The position numbers and the translations under genes are program-made. This document shows, piece by piece, positions 1-9,629 of a DNA stretch of 64,000 nt. The notes under the pieces are model-generated. The model made no database searches. It saw nothing but the letters and a program-made list of their open reading frames with translations, and was not told the origin of the DNA. This stretch comes from Pseudomonas sp. Tri1 (lineage in GTDB: Bacteria > Pseudomonadota > Gammaproteobacteria > Pseudomonadales > Pseudomonadaceae), in contig NZ_CP072913.1 of NCBI RefSeq assembly GCF_017968885.1, positions 3,332,001-3,396,000 on the forward strand, in the 5' to 3' direction. Every line of letters begins with the position of its first letter. Position 1 is the stretch's first letter.

Positions 1-52
1 CTCACGTTGGTGCGAGTGCGACGCCGATATTCGAATTTCCAGGTAAATGGCT

Positions 53-1528
53 ATGAGTGCAATTCATGAGCAAGCAATGACTCACGTATATCAGCAGATA
101 TTGCAACGACTGTTGGGTTTTTATTCCCGTGCAGAACGTACCGCGTTGCAGCTTTTGATCCAGCGTTTAATTGTCGCCGCCGGAGGCATTGAGCGGATTG
201 GCGATTATCGTGTGCTGACGGTCCAGAACGGCAGTCGGGACAGTTTCTACGTGTTGACGGCCTTGCGAGCCGCGCAACTGAGCATCGCGGGCAGGCATCC
301 GGTGACCTTTGACTTGCGCGTCGCCACGCCGCGCTTGAGTGAGACTTCCCAGTCGACCCTGGAAAACATCCACCGCTGCTACAGCGCACTATTTGTCTAC
401 GACGATCCCCGGGTCGAGCTGCTGATGGCGGATAACCGCGAAGTGATGCCGTTCAAGCACAATCAGCCACTGTCGACAGCCGGGCATGAAGCCAGCCGCA
501 CCGACATGCTGATGCTGGGGCATCTGCGCTCGGCCGACAGCCCCCTGGAGGTGGGCGACGACGGCTACCTGACGATGGCGGAGTTCTATCAGCACATGGC
601 GCGCTGGGAGTCGGGGGTGGATTCACTGGTCAGCAGCGATACGCCGCGCCAACAAAAACAATTCATGTCGGGCCTTCGCCGGGCGACCCGCAAGATCGGC
701 CTGGCCACCGACAACAGCGGCGGCTTCGACAGCCTCTTTGCGCAACTCGATACCCTGGGCGGCGATCTCTACCAGCAATTCTATGGCCAGGATCGCCTCG
801 ATGCGTGGAAGCCCGAAGGTCATTTCGAAGCTTGCCGGCGGGTGGGTCATATCGGTATCGACGACCTGATAGTCGCTCGCTCGGAAGAAACCAACTGGCC
901 GCTGTTCAACGAGTTCCTGCGGGTACAGACCGATAGCCTTGTCACCTCGGCGCCCGAAAACGAGTACGTCAGTCCACTCCTGTCGGCACATTTGCATGGC
1001 CTGCAGGCCTGTTACCTGCAAGGGCGCAGCTACGAAACGGGCTACGGTGATTATGTGCAGCGGGCGATCATGATCATGCATCGCAAGCAACTGCCAGAAC
1101 ATGCCTGCCTGCACACTCGGGAGCTGTTTGGCACGCCTTCGAGCATCCCCGAGCGCCGTGCTCGGGCCGCCATCGAAGCGCAAAAAAACCTGGGCCTCAA
1201 CGAAACGCAACTGGTGTGCATGCTCTTCGCCCCCTTCGTGGAGCAAGGGGCAGGGCTGGAGCATTTCCTGCGTTGCTGCCACCCCGGCATGCTGGTGGCG
1301 CTGCCAGACCTGCACAAGGCCATGCAGGGCGCGACCATTGCCGACCAGGTGACGCAGTGGATGATCGACGTCAGCGGCTTGCCCATCGATCTGCTCGGCA
1401 AGCTGTACCGGGCCAGAATTGCGCCACCGGAGCAGGACGTCGCCTCGGCGACCGACTCACAGGCCGTTGATACAGCAGAAGTCGGGCAGGGCACCGATGG
1501 GCTGTGCGAACGCTCGGCCAGGCACTGA
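53..1528 (+). CDS. Conserved protein of unknown function
   Basis: I do not recognise this 491-residue protein. It reads as soluble: no signal peptide, no membrane segment and no obvious catalytic motif. The N-terminal third has hydrophobic helices (around LLQRLIVAAGG-like text), and the C-terminal 40 residues are polar and probably disordered. The start at 53 is chosen over an in-frame ATG at 47 because the CCAGG at 39-43 sits 9 nt from 53 but only 3 nt from 47. The next gene, a MocR-type regulator, begins 96 nt downstream on the same strand, so the two may be co-transcribed. The beginning of any operon lies outside the window. Confidence 0.7.
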   Translation: MSAIHEQAMTHVYQQILQRLLGFYSRAERTALQLLIQRLIVAAGGIERIGDYRVLTVQNGSRDSFYVLTALRAAQLSIAGRHPVTFDLRVATPRLSETSQSTLENIHRCYSALFVYDDPRVELLMADNREVMPFKHNQPLSTAGHEASRTDMLMLGHLRSADSPLEVGDDGYLTMAEFYQHMARWESGVDSLVSSDTPRQQKQFMSGLRRATRKIGLATDNSGGFDSLFAQLDTLGGDLYQQFYGQDRLDAWKPEGHFEACRRVGHIGIDDLIVARSEETNWPLFNEFLRVQTDSLVTSAPENEYVSPLLSAHLHGLQACYLQGRSYETGYGDYVQRAIMIMHRKQLPEHACLHTRELFGTPSSIPERRARAAIEAQKNLGLNETQLVCMLFAPFVEQGAGLEHFLRCCHPGMLVALPDLHKAMQGATIADQVTQWMIDVSGLPIDLLGKLYRARIAPPEQDVASATDSQAVDTAEVGQGTDGLCERSARH

Positions 1529-1624
1529 GGAGCGAGGTTTGACGGATTCATCCACCCCCTGTCCGGCTTTTGTTCCGGGTGTTCCGGCAAGGTCGGTTAC
1601 TGCCGGTTCATTGGGGCTGATCCT

Positions 1625-3022
1625 GTGAAAGGCTGCCGGGAAACAGACTTCGCCTACCAGGCGGTTTATCGATACCTGACGACCCTGATCAACGAATTGG
1701 GTGCCGATTCGCGGGTACGCCTGCCGTCGCTGCGACAATTGGCCGAGCGCCTGGACGTGTCGATTTCCACCATCCAGTACGCCTATTCGTTGCTGGAGAA
1801 GGAAGGGCGGGTCTATTCGATCGCCAAGTCCGGCTATTACGCGCTGCCGGTGCCTTGTACCGCCACTCTGGACGGTGGTGACGATTTGCTCGAGACCTTG
1901 TATGTCAATGCGCGGCGACCGGGCATGTTGGTGCTCAGCGCGGATGAGCCGGCGTCGATGCAGCCACTCGATAGCCCATTGTTGCTGCTTGAGCGCGAAC
2001 TGCTGCGTCAGTATCCGCGCTCCTGCCAGGCACTTTCGCAACCTTGGGGCGAGTTGGAGCTGCGTGCAGCACTGGCCGCCCGCTACACCTCTTCCGCGGC
2101 CCGCTGCTGGAGTGCCGATGACGTCTATATCGGCGCTGATCTGCGCGGTGTCCTGGAAATCCTCATTGCGGTACTGGCACTCAAGGGCGCTACGGTATTG
2201 ATTGAGTCGCCCTGTGACTGGACCGTCCTGCGCTTGCTGCAGGCCGCCGAAATCCGGGTTATCGAACTGCCGTTACGGACGGGTGGGGAGTTCGATACCG
2301 ATCAGTTGGCGCAACTGCTGGCCAGCGAAACGGTGCGCCTGGTGGTGTTGTCTTCGGTCTTGAGCATGCCGAGGGGGACGCTCACGCTTGACCACAACCG
2401 CCGTGCGGTGGCCCGTCTGCTGGGGCTGCACGGCACCTGGGTATTGGAGAACGACAGCTACACCGAGCTGGCATTCGAAACAGGTGTCACGCCTTTTCGG
2501 GATCTGCTCGATCCTGACCGGTTGATCGTCTATTCCACGTTCGAGAAAACCATTGGGCCAGAGGCGCCTTATGGCTATGTGTTATCGCGTCAGTTGACCC
2601 TGCAATTGCAGCGACATTTCTTGTTGCGCGCCTTTCGACTGTCGCCGATCCGCCAGAAAGCCATCGCCCGCTTGTTCAGCAACGGTCGGATCGATCAGCA
2701 CTTGCTGATTTTGCGGCGCTTGCTGCGTGAAAGCGCCGTGTCGGCGACACACTTGCTCCGCGAGCGGCTGGGAGACAGCCTGCACTGGGTCACGCCTGAA
2801 GGTGGCGCGACGATCTGGATGTGCTCGGCGCGTCCGGTCGATCTGCGGCGGGTCTTCCAGCGCCTGCTGGCTCAGCGAATCGTCATCGCGCCGGGGGAAC
2901 TGTTCAGCATCCATGGGTTGTATTCGCAGCATATGCGCTTGAGCCACGCCTTGAATGGTTCGGCTGACCTGGACGCTGCGCTCTGCGCGCTGGCCGATGC
3001 CTTGAGGCTCGAGCCATCCTGA
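1625..3022 (+). CDS. MocR-type GntR/aminotransferase-fold transcriptional regulator
   Basis: This 465-residue protein has a GntR winged helix at residues 10-75 (LPSLRQLAERLDVSISTIQ is the helix-turn-helix), joined by a short linker to a fold-type I aminotransferase domain. The pyridoxal phosphate lysine is visible at about K308 in STFEKTIGPE. MocR proteins sense PLP or amino-group ligands and bind DNA directly; aminotransferase catalysis is usually vestigial. The linker is short and the sequence around the Schiff-base lysine departs from the common form, so the target is not predictable. It starts with GTG. It lies between the unknown gene and pgm on the same strand, with 90 nt before pgm. 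Its operator and target were not identified. Confidence 0.88.
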   Translation: MKGCRETDFAYQAVYRYLTTLINELGADSRVRLPSLRQLAERLDVSISTIQYAYSLLEKEGRVYSIAKSGYYALPVPCTATLDGGDDLLETLYVNARRPGMLVLSADEPASMQPLDSPLLLLERELLRQYPRSCQALSQPWGELELRAALAARYTSSAARCWSADDVYIGADLRGVLEILIAVLALKGATVLIESPCDWTVLRLLQAAEIRVIELPLRTGGEFDTDQLAQLLASETVRLVVLSSVLSMPRGTLTLDHNRRAVARLLGLHGTWVLENDSYTELAFETGVTPFRDLLDPDRLIVYSTFEKTIGPEAPYGYVLSRQLTLQLQRHFLLRAFRLSPIRQKAIARLFSNGRIDQHLLILRRLLRESAVSATHLLRERLGDSLHWVTPEGGATIWMCSARPVDLRRVFQRLLAQRIVIAPGELFSIHGLYSQHMRLSHALNGSADLDAALCALADALRLEPS

Positions 3023-3112
3023 TGGAGTAGATGGATCGAACCCATCGCGCCATGGTCGAACTGTCAGTAAACTGCATCCCATTTCCTGAGCCACTCCACC
3101 CAGAGGTTTTGC

Positions 3113-4759
3113 ATGACAGTCAGTCCATTTGCGGGCAAGCCGGCACCGGCGCAATTGTTGATCGATATCCCGCGACTGGTAACGGCCTATTACACCGGCC
3201 GACCCGATGCCTCGGTTGCGACCCAGCGTGTAGCGTTCGGCACCTCCGGTCATCGTGGCAGTTCCTTCGATCTGGGGTTCAACGAATGGCACGTGCTGGC
3301 AATCAGCCAGGCGATCTGCCTGTACCGTGAAGCCCAAGGTATCAACGGGCCGCTGTTTATCGGCATCGACACCCATGCGCTGTCGACCCCGGCGGGCACC
3401 AGCGCCCTGGAAGTGTTCGCCGCCAACGGTGTGACCGTGATGATCGCCGAGGGCGACGAGTACACCCCGACGCCGGCGGTTTCCCACGCCATTCTTTGCT
3501 ACAACCGAGGCCGTACCACGGGCCTGGCGGACGGTATCGTCATCACACCGTCCCACAATCCACCGCAAAGCGGCGGTTACAAATACAACCCCACCAACGG
3601 CGGTCCGGCCGATACCCACATCACCAAGTGGATCGAAGCCAAGGCCAATGAACTGCTGGCCAACCAACTGGCTGGCGTCAAGCGCATCAGCTATGAGCAA
3701 GCGCTGAAGGCCGATACCACCCACCGTCACGATTACCTCAACACCTATGTGGCGGACCTGATCAATGTCATCGATTTCGATGCCATTCGCGCTGCTGGGC
3801 TGCACCTGGGCGTCGATCCGCTGGGCGGTGCCGGGGTGCGCTACTGGCCGGCCATTGCCGAGCATTACCGGTTGGACCTGGAAGTGGTCAACACCGAGGT
3901 GGACTCGACCTTCCGCTTCATGACTGTCGATTGGGACGGACAGATCCGCATGGACCCATCCTCCAGCCACGCCATGCAAGGGCTGATTGGCCTGAAGGAG
4001 CGCTTCGACGTAGCCTTCGCCTGCGACCCGGACCATGACCGCCATGGCATCGTGACGCCTTCCGGCGGCCTGTTGGCGCCGAACAACTACCTGGCGGTGT
4101 CCATCGATTACCTGTTCCAGAACCGCCCGCAATGGCGCGCCGATGCTGCCGTGGGCAAGACCGTGGTCAGCAGCGGCCTGATCGATCGTGTGGCCAAGCG
4201 TCTGGGCCGCCGCCTCTACGAAGTGCCGGTAGGCTTCAAGTGGTTTGCCGACGGCTTGTTTGACGGTTCCCTGGGCTTTGGTGGGGAAGAAAGCGCCGGC
4301 GCTTCGTTCCTGCGCAAGGACGGTGGCGTATGGAGCACCGACAAGGACGGCCTGATCCCGGCGCTGCTGGCAGCTGAAATGACTGCTCGCACCGGGCGCG
4401 ACCCAAGCCAGGCCTACCGCGCCCTGACCGATGAGTTGGGTGAACCGTTCTCGGTGCGCGTGGATGCCAAGGCCAGCCCGCAGCAGAAAGCGTTGCTGAG
4501 CAAGCTGTCGCCGGACCAGGTGGCGTCCACCGAACTGGCCGGGGAGACGATCCAGAGCATCCTCAGTCACGCGCCAGGTAATGACCAGGCTATTGGCGGG
4601 TTGAAGGTGATGACCGAAAACGGCTGGTTCGCGGCGCGTCCGTCGGGTACTGAAGACATCTACAAGATCTACGCCGAAAGCTTCATTGGCGACGCCCACC
4701 TCAAGCAGTTGGTGGTAGAGGCACAGACGCTGGTGGATGCAGCGATCACTGGTAAGTGA
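3113..4759 (+). CDS. pgm: Phosphoglucomutase (alpha-D-glucose phosphate-specific)
   Basis: It interconverts glucose 1-phosphate and glucose 6-phosphate in the cytoplasm, feeding glycogen/trehalose and cell-surface sugar synthesis. The length of 548 residues matches the enterobacterial Pgm family. The catalytic phosphoserine is S147 in TPSHNPP. The magnesium loop is D305-D307-D309 in DPDHDRHG. The sugar-binding loop GGEESAG and the phosphate-binding loop [12 protein letters not shown] near the C-terminus are intact. It is preceded by the MocR-type regulator and followed at once by a long palindrome that may end or stabilise its transcript. A long open frame on the opposite strand is only a shadow of this gene. 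Confidence 0.97.
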   Translation: MTVSPFAGKPAPAQLLIDIPRLVTAYYTGRPDASVATQRVAFGTSGHRGSSFDLGFNEWHVLAISQAICLYREAQGINGPLFIGIDTHALSTPAGTSALEVFAANGVTVMIAEGDEYTPTPAVSHAILCYNRGRTTGLADGIVITPSHNPPQSGGYKYNPTNGGPADTHITKWIEAKANELLANQLAGVKRISYEQALKADTTHRHDYLNTYVADLINVIDFDAIRAAGLHLGVDPLGGAGVRYWPAIAEHYRLDLEVVNTEVDSTFRFMTVDWDGQIRMDPSSSHAMQGLIGLKERFDVAFACDPDHDRHGIVTPSGGLLAPNNYLAVSIDYLFQNRPQWRADAAVGKTVVSSGLIDRVAKRLGRRLYEVPVGFKWFADGLFDGSLGFGGEESAGASFLRKDGGVWSTDKDGLIPALLAAEMTARTGRDPSQAYRALTDELGEPFSVRVDAKASPQQKALLSKLSPDQVASTELAGETIQSILSHAPGNDQAIGGLKVMTENGWFAARPSGTEDIYKIYAESFIGDAHLKQLVVEAQTLVDAAITGK

Positions 4760-4765
4760 TGCTCG

Positions 4766-4799
4766 CCCGTGACGAGGAAGCTCGCTTCCTTGTCACGGG
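4766..4799. repeat. Long palindrome just after pgm
   Basis: A 16-bp inverted repeat with a 2-nt centre: left arm 4766-4781 (CCCGTGACGAGGAAGC), right arm 4784-4799, one mismatch that is a G-U pair in RNA. It lies 6 nt after the pgm stop. No T-run follows, so it is better called a REP-like element or mRNA-stabilising hairpin than a Rho-independent terminator. Confidence 0.7.
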
Positions 4800-4876
4800 T
4801 CTGTCGCAGTATCAACTCGAAGAAATGCATTTAACTTGCTGATTTATATTGGATTGTGTCGGTTAAAACCTTCGTT

Positions 4877-4894
4877 GCGAGCAAGCTTGCTCGC
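4877..4894. repeat. REP palindrome
   Basis: A perfect 18-bp palindrome, GCGAGCAAGCTTGCTCGC. The same core recurs at 25334, 27646, 27719, 43359, 43424 and 43494, which marks it as the Pseudomonas REP family. It sits in the 287-nt gap between pgm and the helicase gene, where I see no other feature. Confidence 0.85.
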
Positions 4895-5046
4895 GACAGC
4901 GGTCAGCCAGGCACCCGATGATGCCCTTGTGCTATAGCACTTTCACTTCATCGCCTAAATCCATGACTTTAAAGCTTTTGGGTGGAACCTGACGGCAAAT
5001 CCAGACACCATAGCCGTCATGGTTTAGAACACCGGAGCCTCCCAGC

Positions 5047-7518
5047 GTGTCGCAACACACTCCCGATCTTCCCCCTGACCTGTTGCCGTTGGCCCAGATG
5101 CCGCTGTTCAAGCGCCTGGCCGCCCGATTTTTTGGCCATGGCCTGACGCGCTTGCGAGCCCAGCACAGGGCATCCTGGCTACACGGCCAGGCCGATGGCT
5201 TTCGCAGCGGCCACACGGCCGGTTTTGACTACGGTTATCAAGAAGGCAGGACCGAAGGGCTGGAAGAGGGTCGCCAGGTCCTGTTGATCCGTGATTCGCG
5301 CAGTACCGAACACCCGGCGCCGAAGGTCGATGACCTGCTGTTCGACGACTGGCGCCTGCCGTTGTCCGCCGAACTGAAGAAACGTATCAAGGCAGACGTC
5401 GCCCGGTTGCTGCCGGCACAAGCGCAGCCCAGCGCGGCACAATGGAAGATGATTTTCAGCGATACGCCGGCGACCTCGGTAGTGGCCGGAGCGGGAGCGG
5501 GTAAATCCACGACCCTGGTGCTGCGCATCGTCCTGCTGGCTCATTACCTGGGTTACGAACTGGACTCGATGACGGTAGTGACCTTTACCCGAGAGTCGCG
5601 CAAGGACTTCATCCAGAAGCTGATTGATATGTTTGCCCTGTGGGGGCGAACGATCAGCCTCAAGGAAGCCCGGGACCTGGTGCGCACCTTCCACTCGCGC
5701 ATCTTGCCCATGGTGCGTAGCCTGCCTGGCTTTGAGCGCCTCCAGGCCTTCGAGACCCTGAGCCATCGTGCCGGACCGGGCGATGACGACGCCCAGGACA
5801 ACCCCTTCGATCTGCGCATCAACGATGCCCAGCGCCAGCAGCTTAACGCCTGCTATCACCGCCTCTACCAGCGAGATGAGCGTTTCCGTGAGCTGATCAA
5901 GCCGTTGTCCCGACATGCATTGCAGCTCAAGGAGTTGGAGCGCGATCACCCGGATGTGCAAAAGCGGGTAGCCGTGACCGAGTTGGCCGCCCAGCGCGAT
6001 GAGGAGTTGTGCGACGCCATCGAAGACCTGTGGTTTCGTGCCGGGGCCTGGCCGATCAAAGGCATCGAGCCAAAGCGCCAAAGGTTTGAGATCAACGGTT
6101 CGACCTTCCATTGCCACGGCTACATTCCATCCCTGGATGCCTGGGTCGTCCTGGGGTTCGACCCGCGGGAAGACGCCCGGCTAAGTCGTCCGGGCGCCAA
6201 GTTGAGTCTGCGCGCGGAATGGGCGGTAAAGCGCACACTGTTTCAAGCTTTCTGTCGTAAGCCACTGATATGGCTAGAAAGTTATGAGTCGGCCAAGCGC
6301 CTGCTCGCGTCCCTGGCTGGTGACGCCAGTGCCGGTCCCGGGTTCGATTACAAGGTCAAGGGTGAACTCGGTTCAGCGCCATTGCTGGATTGTTTTGTCG
6401 CCGCCGCCGGTTTTATCGAGAACCTTGGCTTGGATGTTCCGCAGGCGGTGGGCCGGATGTGCTTTGCCCAGGATGACCCGGATCGCTATTTCTTCGAGGC
6501 CTTGAGCCGCTATTGGCGAGCGTTCGAAGATCATTTGCTCGATCAGTCGCCTCCTGTCATGACTTACAACCGGATGTTCGCGCTATTTAGCGAGCACTCG
6601 CCGGAAAACTTCAAATTGCTCAGCGATTCACTGCTGCGCCCCTTGTCACACTTGATGATCGATGAATTCCAGGACGTTTCGCCGCAGATCGTCTCCTGGC
6701 TTCGTGCAAGTCTTCGCGAGATACGCAGCCGTGGCCCTGCCATGCATGTCGGACGTGGCGCCCAGCGCTCCTCCTTATTGTGTGTGGGGGACGATTGGCA
6801 ATCGATCTATGGCTGGCGCGGCAGTTCCCCAAGCTATTTCATGGGGTTCGACAAGCAATTCCCGTCGCCGACAAGCACCCGGGTGATGCTCACTGACAAC
6901 TACCGCAGCCACCAGCACATCATTGACGCTGCCGAGCACGTCGTGCGTGCGGCAACAGCGATTCCGGGTAAAAAGGCCAAGGCCAGTGGCAAACCCCGTT
7001 CGCTGAACCCGGTCAACGTGCTGGATCGGGACGACGAGGGCTTGGCGCAGCGGCTGGAGGAACACTACCGCAAGGGCGACTCGATCTTGATGCTGTATCG
7101 AAAAAGCAGCGATAAGCTACTGATACAACAACATATAAGCTCAACAGTTAATGTAGATTCTAGCTTGCCATACGAAGCCCGGCGCCTCAGGCAGATGACC
7201 TATCACAGCGCCAAGGGCTTGCAGGCCGATGCGGTGTTCTTGCTGGGCGACTGCCAACATTTGACCAGCTCGCCCTACAAGAATCAGGTCTACCGAATGG
7301 CTGGGCTCGGCCAGAACGGGGATGCCGAGCCGTACGACACGGCACAAAAAGACGAAATCCTGCGCCTGGCCTACGTGGGTATTACTCGCGCGGTGCAACA
7401 TTGCTATTGGTACGTTGACGGCCCAGATGGGCAAGCGGCCAATGCGCCCAAGGCCTCGGATCGGATCGGGACGGGCAAGCCGTTCTTCGCTGACCATCGC
7501 CGCACTCGCAACGGCTAA
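5047..7518 (+). CDS. UvrD/Rep-family (helicase IV-like) DNA helicase
   Basis: An 823-residue superfamily 1A helicase. The Walker A motif GAGAGKST lies at about residues 147-155, Walker B MIDEFQDVSPQ near 536, motif III VGDDWQSIYGWRG near 580, and motif VI TRA near 779. The 2A insert is present between them. The start is GTG with GGAG at 5034-5037. The N-terminal 130 residues are not part of the helicase core and contain a striking run of glycines at every fourth position (G47 to G75). The gene stands alone between a REP element and a strong hairpin terminator. A short AT-rich patch at 7108-7172 interrupts its GC-rich coding. DNA repair or recombination is the likely role; the exact partner is unknown. 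Confidence 0.9.
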   Translation: MSQHTPDLPPDLLPLAQMPLFKRLAARFFGHGLTRLRAQHRASWLHGQADGFRSGHTAGFDYGYQEGRTEGLEEGRQVLLIRDSRSTEHPAPKVDDLLFDDWRLPLSAELKKRIKADVARLLPAQAQPSAAQWKMIFSDTPATSVVAGAGAGKSTTLVLRIVLLAHYLGYELDSMTVVTFTRESRKDFIQKLIDMFALWGRTISLKEARDLVRTFHSRILPMVRSLPGFERLQAFETLSHRAGPGDDDAQDNPFDLRINDAQRQQLNACYHRLYQRDERFRELIKPLSRHALQLKELERDHPDVQKRVAVTELAAQRDEELCDAIEDLWFRAGAWPIKGIEPKRQRFEINGSTFHCHGYIPSLDAWVVLGFDPREDARLSRPGAKLSLRAEWAVKRTLFQAFCRKPLIWLESYESAKRLLASLAGDASAGPGFDYKVKGELGSAPLLDCFVAAAGFIENLGLDVPQAVGRMCFAQDDPDRYFFEALSRYWRAFEDHLLDQSPPVMTYNRMFALFSEHSPENFKLLSDSLLRPLSHLMIDEFQDVSPQIVSWLRASLREIRSRGPAMHVGRGAQRSSLLCVGDDWQSIYGWRGSSPSYFMGFDKQFPSPTSTRVMLTDNYRSHQHIIDAAEHVVRAATAIPGKKAKASGKPRSLNPVNVLDRDDEGLAQRLEEHYRKGDSILMLYRKSSDKLLIQQHISSTVNVDSSLPYEARRLRQMTYHSAKGLQADAVFLLGDCQHLTSSPYKNQVYRMAGLGQNGDAEPYDTAQKDEILRLAYVGITRAVQHCYWYVDGPDGQAANAPKASDRIGTGKPFFADHRRTRNG

Positions 7519-7531
7519 AACCAACGCCGAC

Positions 7532-7564
7532 AAAAAAGCCCACATCGATGTGGGCTTCTTTTTG
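7532..7564. terminator. Bidirectional Rho-independent terminator
   Basis: The 18-bp perfect palindrome GCCCACATCGATGTGGGC at 7538-7555 is flanked by AAAAAA on the left and CTTCTTTTTG on the right. It ends the helicase transcript and, read the other way, the transcript of the convergent DUF1652 gene whose stop is at 7565. Confidence 0.92.
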
Positions 7565-7843
7565 TCAGGAGGCAAATCGTCGTAAGCCCACCGGTGGTAC
7601 GAAGGCTTCCAGCTCGGCCTCCACCGCTTCGATTATTCGTTCCACATCCGGAGCGTTCATCACGGTCGCGCAGGGGATACCCGCAATGGCGATCATGGTT
7701 TCGCCGCTGGCACGGTCAAACAACCTGGCGACCATACTGCCGGGCGCGTCCATGCTGGCTTCAAATCCCATGGGATGGAAGTGCCAGCGCATTAACTGGC
7801 AGGCATTGGGGAACGTAACCTTGCTGAAAGATCCTTTATTCAT
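7565..7843 (-). CDS. DUF1652 domain protein
   Basis: A 92-residue protein typical of the small Pseudomonas DUF1652 family: a short helix (NACQLMRWHFHP), then SMVARLFDRASGETMIAIAG, then a C-terminal acidic helix. The family has no known function. The start at 7843 is preferred over an in-frame ATG at 7885 because the DUF1652 core begins near it and a purine-rich AAGGCGGG lies upstream. It shares a bidirectional terminator with the helicase gene that converges on it. Confidence 0.8.
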   Translation of the reverse strand: MNKGSFSKVTFPNACQLMRWHFHPMGFEASMDAPGSMVARLFDRASGETMIAIAGIPCATVMNAPDVERIIEAVEAELEAFVPPVGLRRFAS

Positions 7844-8036
7844 GTGTTGCCCGCCTTCTTCAATCGAGCGCTTCCTTTTGCTCATGTCAGGAAGGAAGAG
7901 CCGTCATGGCTCTACCAGTGAGAACTAAAAGTAGCACCTGAAAATGAAAGGCATGTGGCTTTTTTCAGTCCGTTTTGCGATTGGTTCACTTTTTTTGATC
8001 TGCATCACGACTTAAACACTATTGCTCAAAGTGCCA

Positions 8037-9500
8037 TCATCCTTTGCAGGCGGTGTCCTGGGGGTCAATCGAAGGCTCTGGCTCACGGTATTTCAAGGCG
8101 ATGCCCGCTGCGAAAATCATCAGCGCCAAGGCGCTGGCGAAGGTAATTCGCAAGCCGTTTGCAACCGCTTCAGGGGTGGCGGAAATGATGCCATTCGTCG
8201 GCAAAGCCGTCGCAAATATCGCGCCGAGCACCGAGGCACCGGTAAAGAAACCCAGGTTTCGTGACAAGTTGAGCATCCCGGCAATCACACCACGCCGTTG
8301 GGCGGGTACATCCGTCATGACCGCCGCGTTGTTGGCAGTCTGGAACAACGCATAGCCGAGGGTTGTCACCACGATAGCGGCGACATAGCCGCCTACGCCA
8401 AGGATCGGCGACATCAGCGACAGCATCAGACAGCCGAAGACCATGGTCGCCAGACCGACGAGGCGCATGGGGCGCACGCCGAAGCGGTCTGCCAGGCGCC
8501 CGGCAGGCATTCCAGCGAGCGCGGCAACGGACGGCCCGGCGGCCAGCACCAGCCCGACCAGTGCCGCGGGTAGCCCGAGGGCGATGGACAGGTAAAAAGG
8601 CCCGACCAGCAAAGTCGCCATCATGACCGCCGCGACCAGCGCACTGGTGGCCAGCCCCGAGACCAGCAGGCGATCGCGAAACAGGGGCAAGGGAATCAAT
8701 GGCGAAGCCACCCGACCCTGGGCCAGGATGAACAGCCCGGCCCCAAGGATCGCAGCCAGCAGCAGCACAATATTCGACCAACCGAAGTCCCCACGTCCTG
8801 AGGTCATGGCCAGGGCATAAGCAGCCAGTGTCGCGGCCAGCAACAGGGTACCCGTCACATCGAAGCGGATCTTCCCCGCTTTCGCCGCGGGCCGGGCGGG
8901 CAATGAACGCCATGCCAAGCAAAACGTCAGCAGCCCGAGGGGAAGGTTGACCAGGAACAAGGCCTGCCAGCCGAACCGGGCGATCAACGCACCACCGACA
9001 GAGGGCCCCAGCGCCGTGCCAACCGCCGACAACGTGGCCAGCAGCCCCATGGCGCTGCCGGTCTTATCCTTGTCGACGGTCTCGCCAACCAGGGCCATGG
9101 TCAGCGTCATCATGACGGCCGCCCCCAACCCTTGCAGTGCTCGGCCGGCAATCAGCCACCCCAGGGACGGCGCCAGGCCACACCAGGCCGATGCGAGCGT
9201 GAACAGGAGAATCCCGGCCAGCAGCAGCGCTCGACGTCCGACCACATCTCCCAGGCGCCCGACGCTGACAATCAACGTAGTGATCGCCAGCAAGTAAGCC
9301 AGCACGACCCATTGGACTTGCTGAAAAGAGGCGTCGAAGGCTTGGGTGAGGGCGGGCAGGCCGACGGTGGCGACACTGGCGCCCAGAGACGCCAGTAGCG
9401 TCGAAAGCGCCAGGCTGGCTAACGCCCAGCGCGCTGAAACGACCCGTTGTGCCCCGGTTGCTGGCGACAGGCGGTGTGGTGCATTGATTGGCTTGTTCAT
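8037..9500 (-). CDS. MFS exporter, 14-TM drug:H+ antiporter (DHA2) type
   Basis: A 487-residue inner-membrane protein with about 14 hydrophobic segments. The MFS motif A appears as GRLGDVVGRR between TM2 and TM3, and motif C as GPSVGGALI in TM5, which marks drug exporters. It is transcribed divergently from a LysR regulator, with only 129 nt between the start codons, so that regulator very probably controls it. The substrate cannot be told from sequence. Confidence 0.92.
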   Translation of the reverse strand: MNKPINAPHRLSPATGAQRVVSARWALASLALSTLLASLGASVATVGLPALTQAFDASFQQVQWVVLAYLLAITTLIVSVGRLGDVVGRRALLLAGILLFTLASAWCGLAPSLGWLIAGRALQGLGAAVMMTLTMALVGETVDKDKTGSAMGLLATLSAVGTALGPSVGGALIARFGWQALFLVNLPLGLLTFCLAWRSLPARPAAKAGKIRFDVTGTLLLAATLAAYALAMTSGRGDFGWSNIVLLLAAILGAGLFILAQGRVASPLIPLPLFRDRLLVSGLATSALVAAVMMATLLVGPFYLSIALGLPAALVGLVLAAGPSVAALAGMPAGRLADRFGVRPMRLVGLATMVFGCLMLSLMSPILGVGGYVAAIVVTTLGYALFQTANNAAVMTDVPAQRRGVIAGMLNLSRNLGFFTGASVLGAIFATALPTNGIISATPEAVANGLRITFASALALMIFAAGIALKYREPEPSIDPQDTACKG

Positions 9501-9553
9501 GTGTTCTTCTCTGCGGCTGGCGAAACGGAGCTATCAGAACGTTACGCCTGGGC

Positions 9554-9588
9554 ATAACATGGCGGAAGACGCACCATTTGCATGTTAT
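9554..9588. promoter_or_regulatory. Candidate LysR operator between divergent genes
   Basis: A perfect 8-bp inverted repeat, ATAACATG at 9554-9561 and CATGTTAT at 9581-9588, separated by 19 nt. It lies within the 129-nt region shared by the MFS gene and the LysR gene, where LysR proteins normally bind. No experimental support; the promoter boxes were not resolved. Confidence 0.45.
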
Positions 9589-9629
9589 AGCTGCATACAA
9601 CGCCATCTCTCCATGCCAGGGCCCGGCAA

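Noticed and set aside
2582..4699. Long open frame antisense to pgm
   Set aside because: It mirrors the high-GC codon pattern of pgm, has no ribosome-binding site and gives a low-complexity product. Similar frames antisense to the molybdenum hydroxylase (46610-47647) and the porin (61474-62814) were rejected for the same reason.
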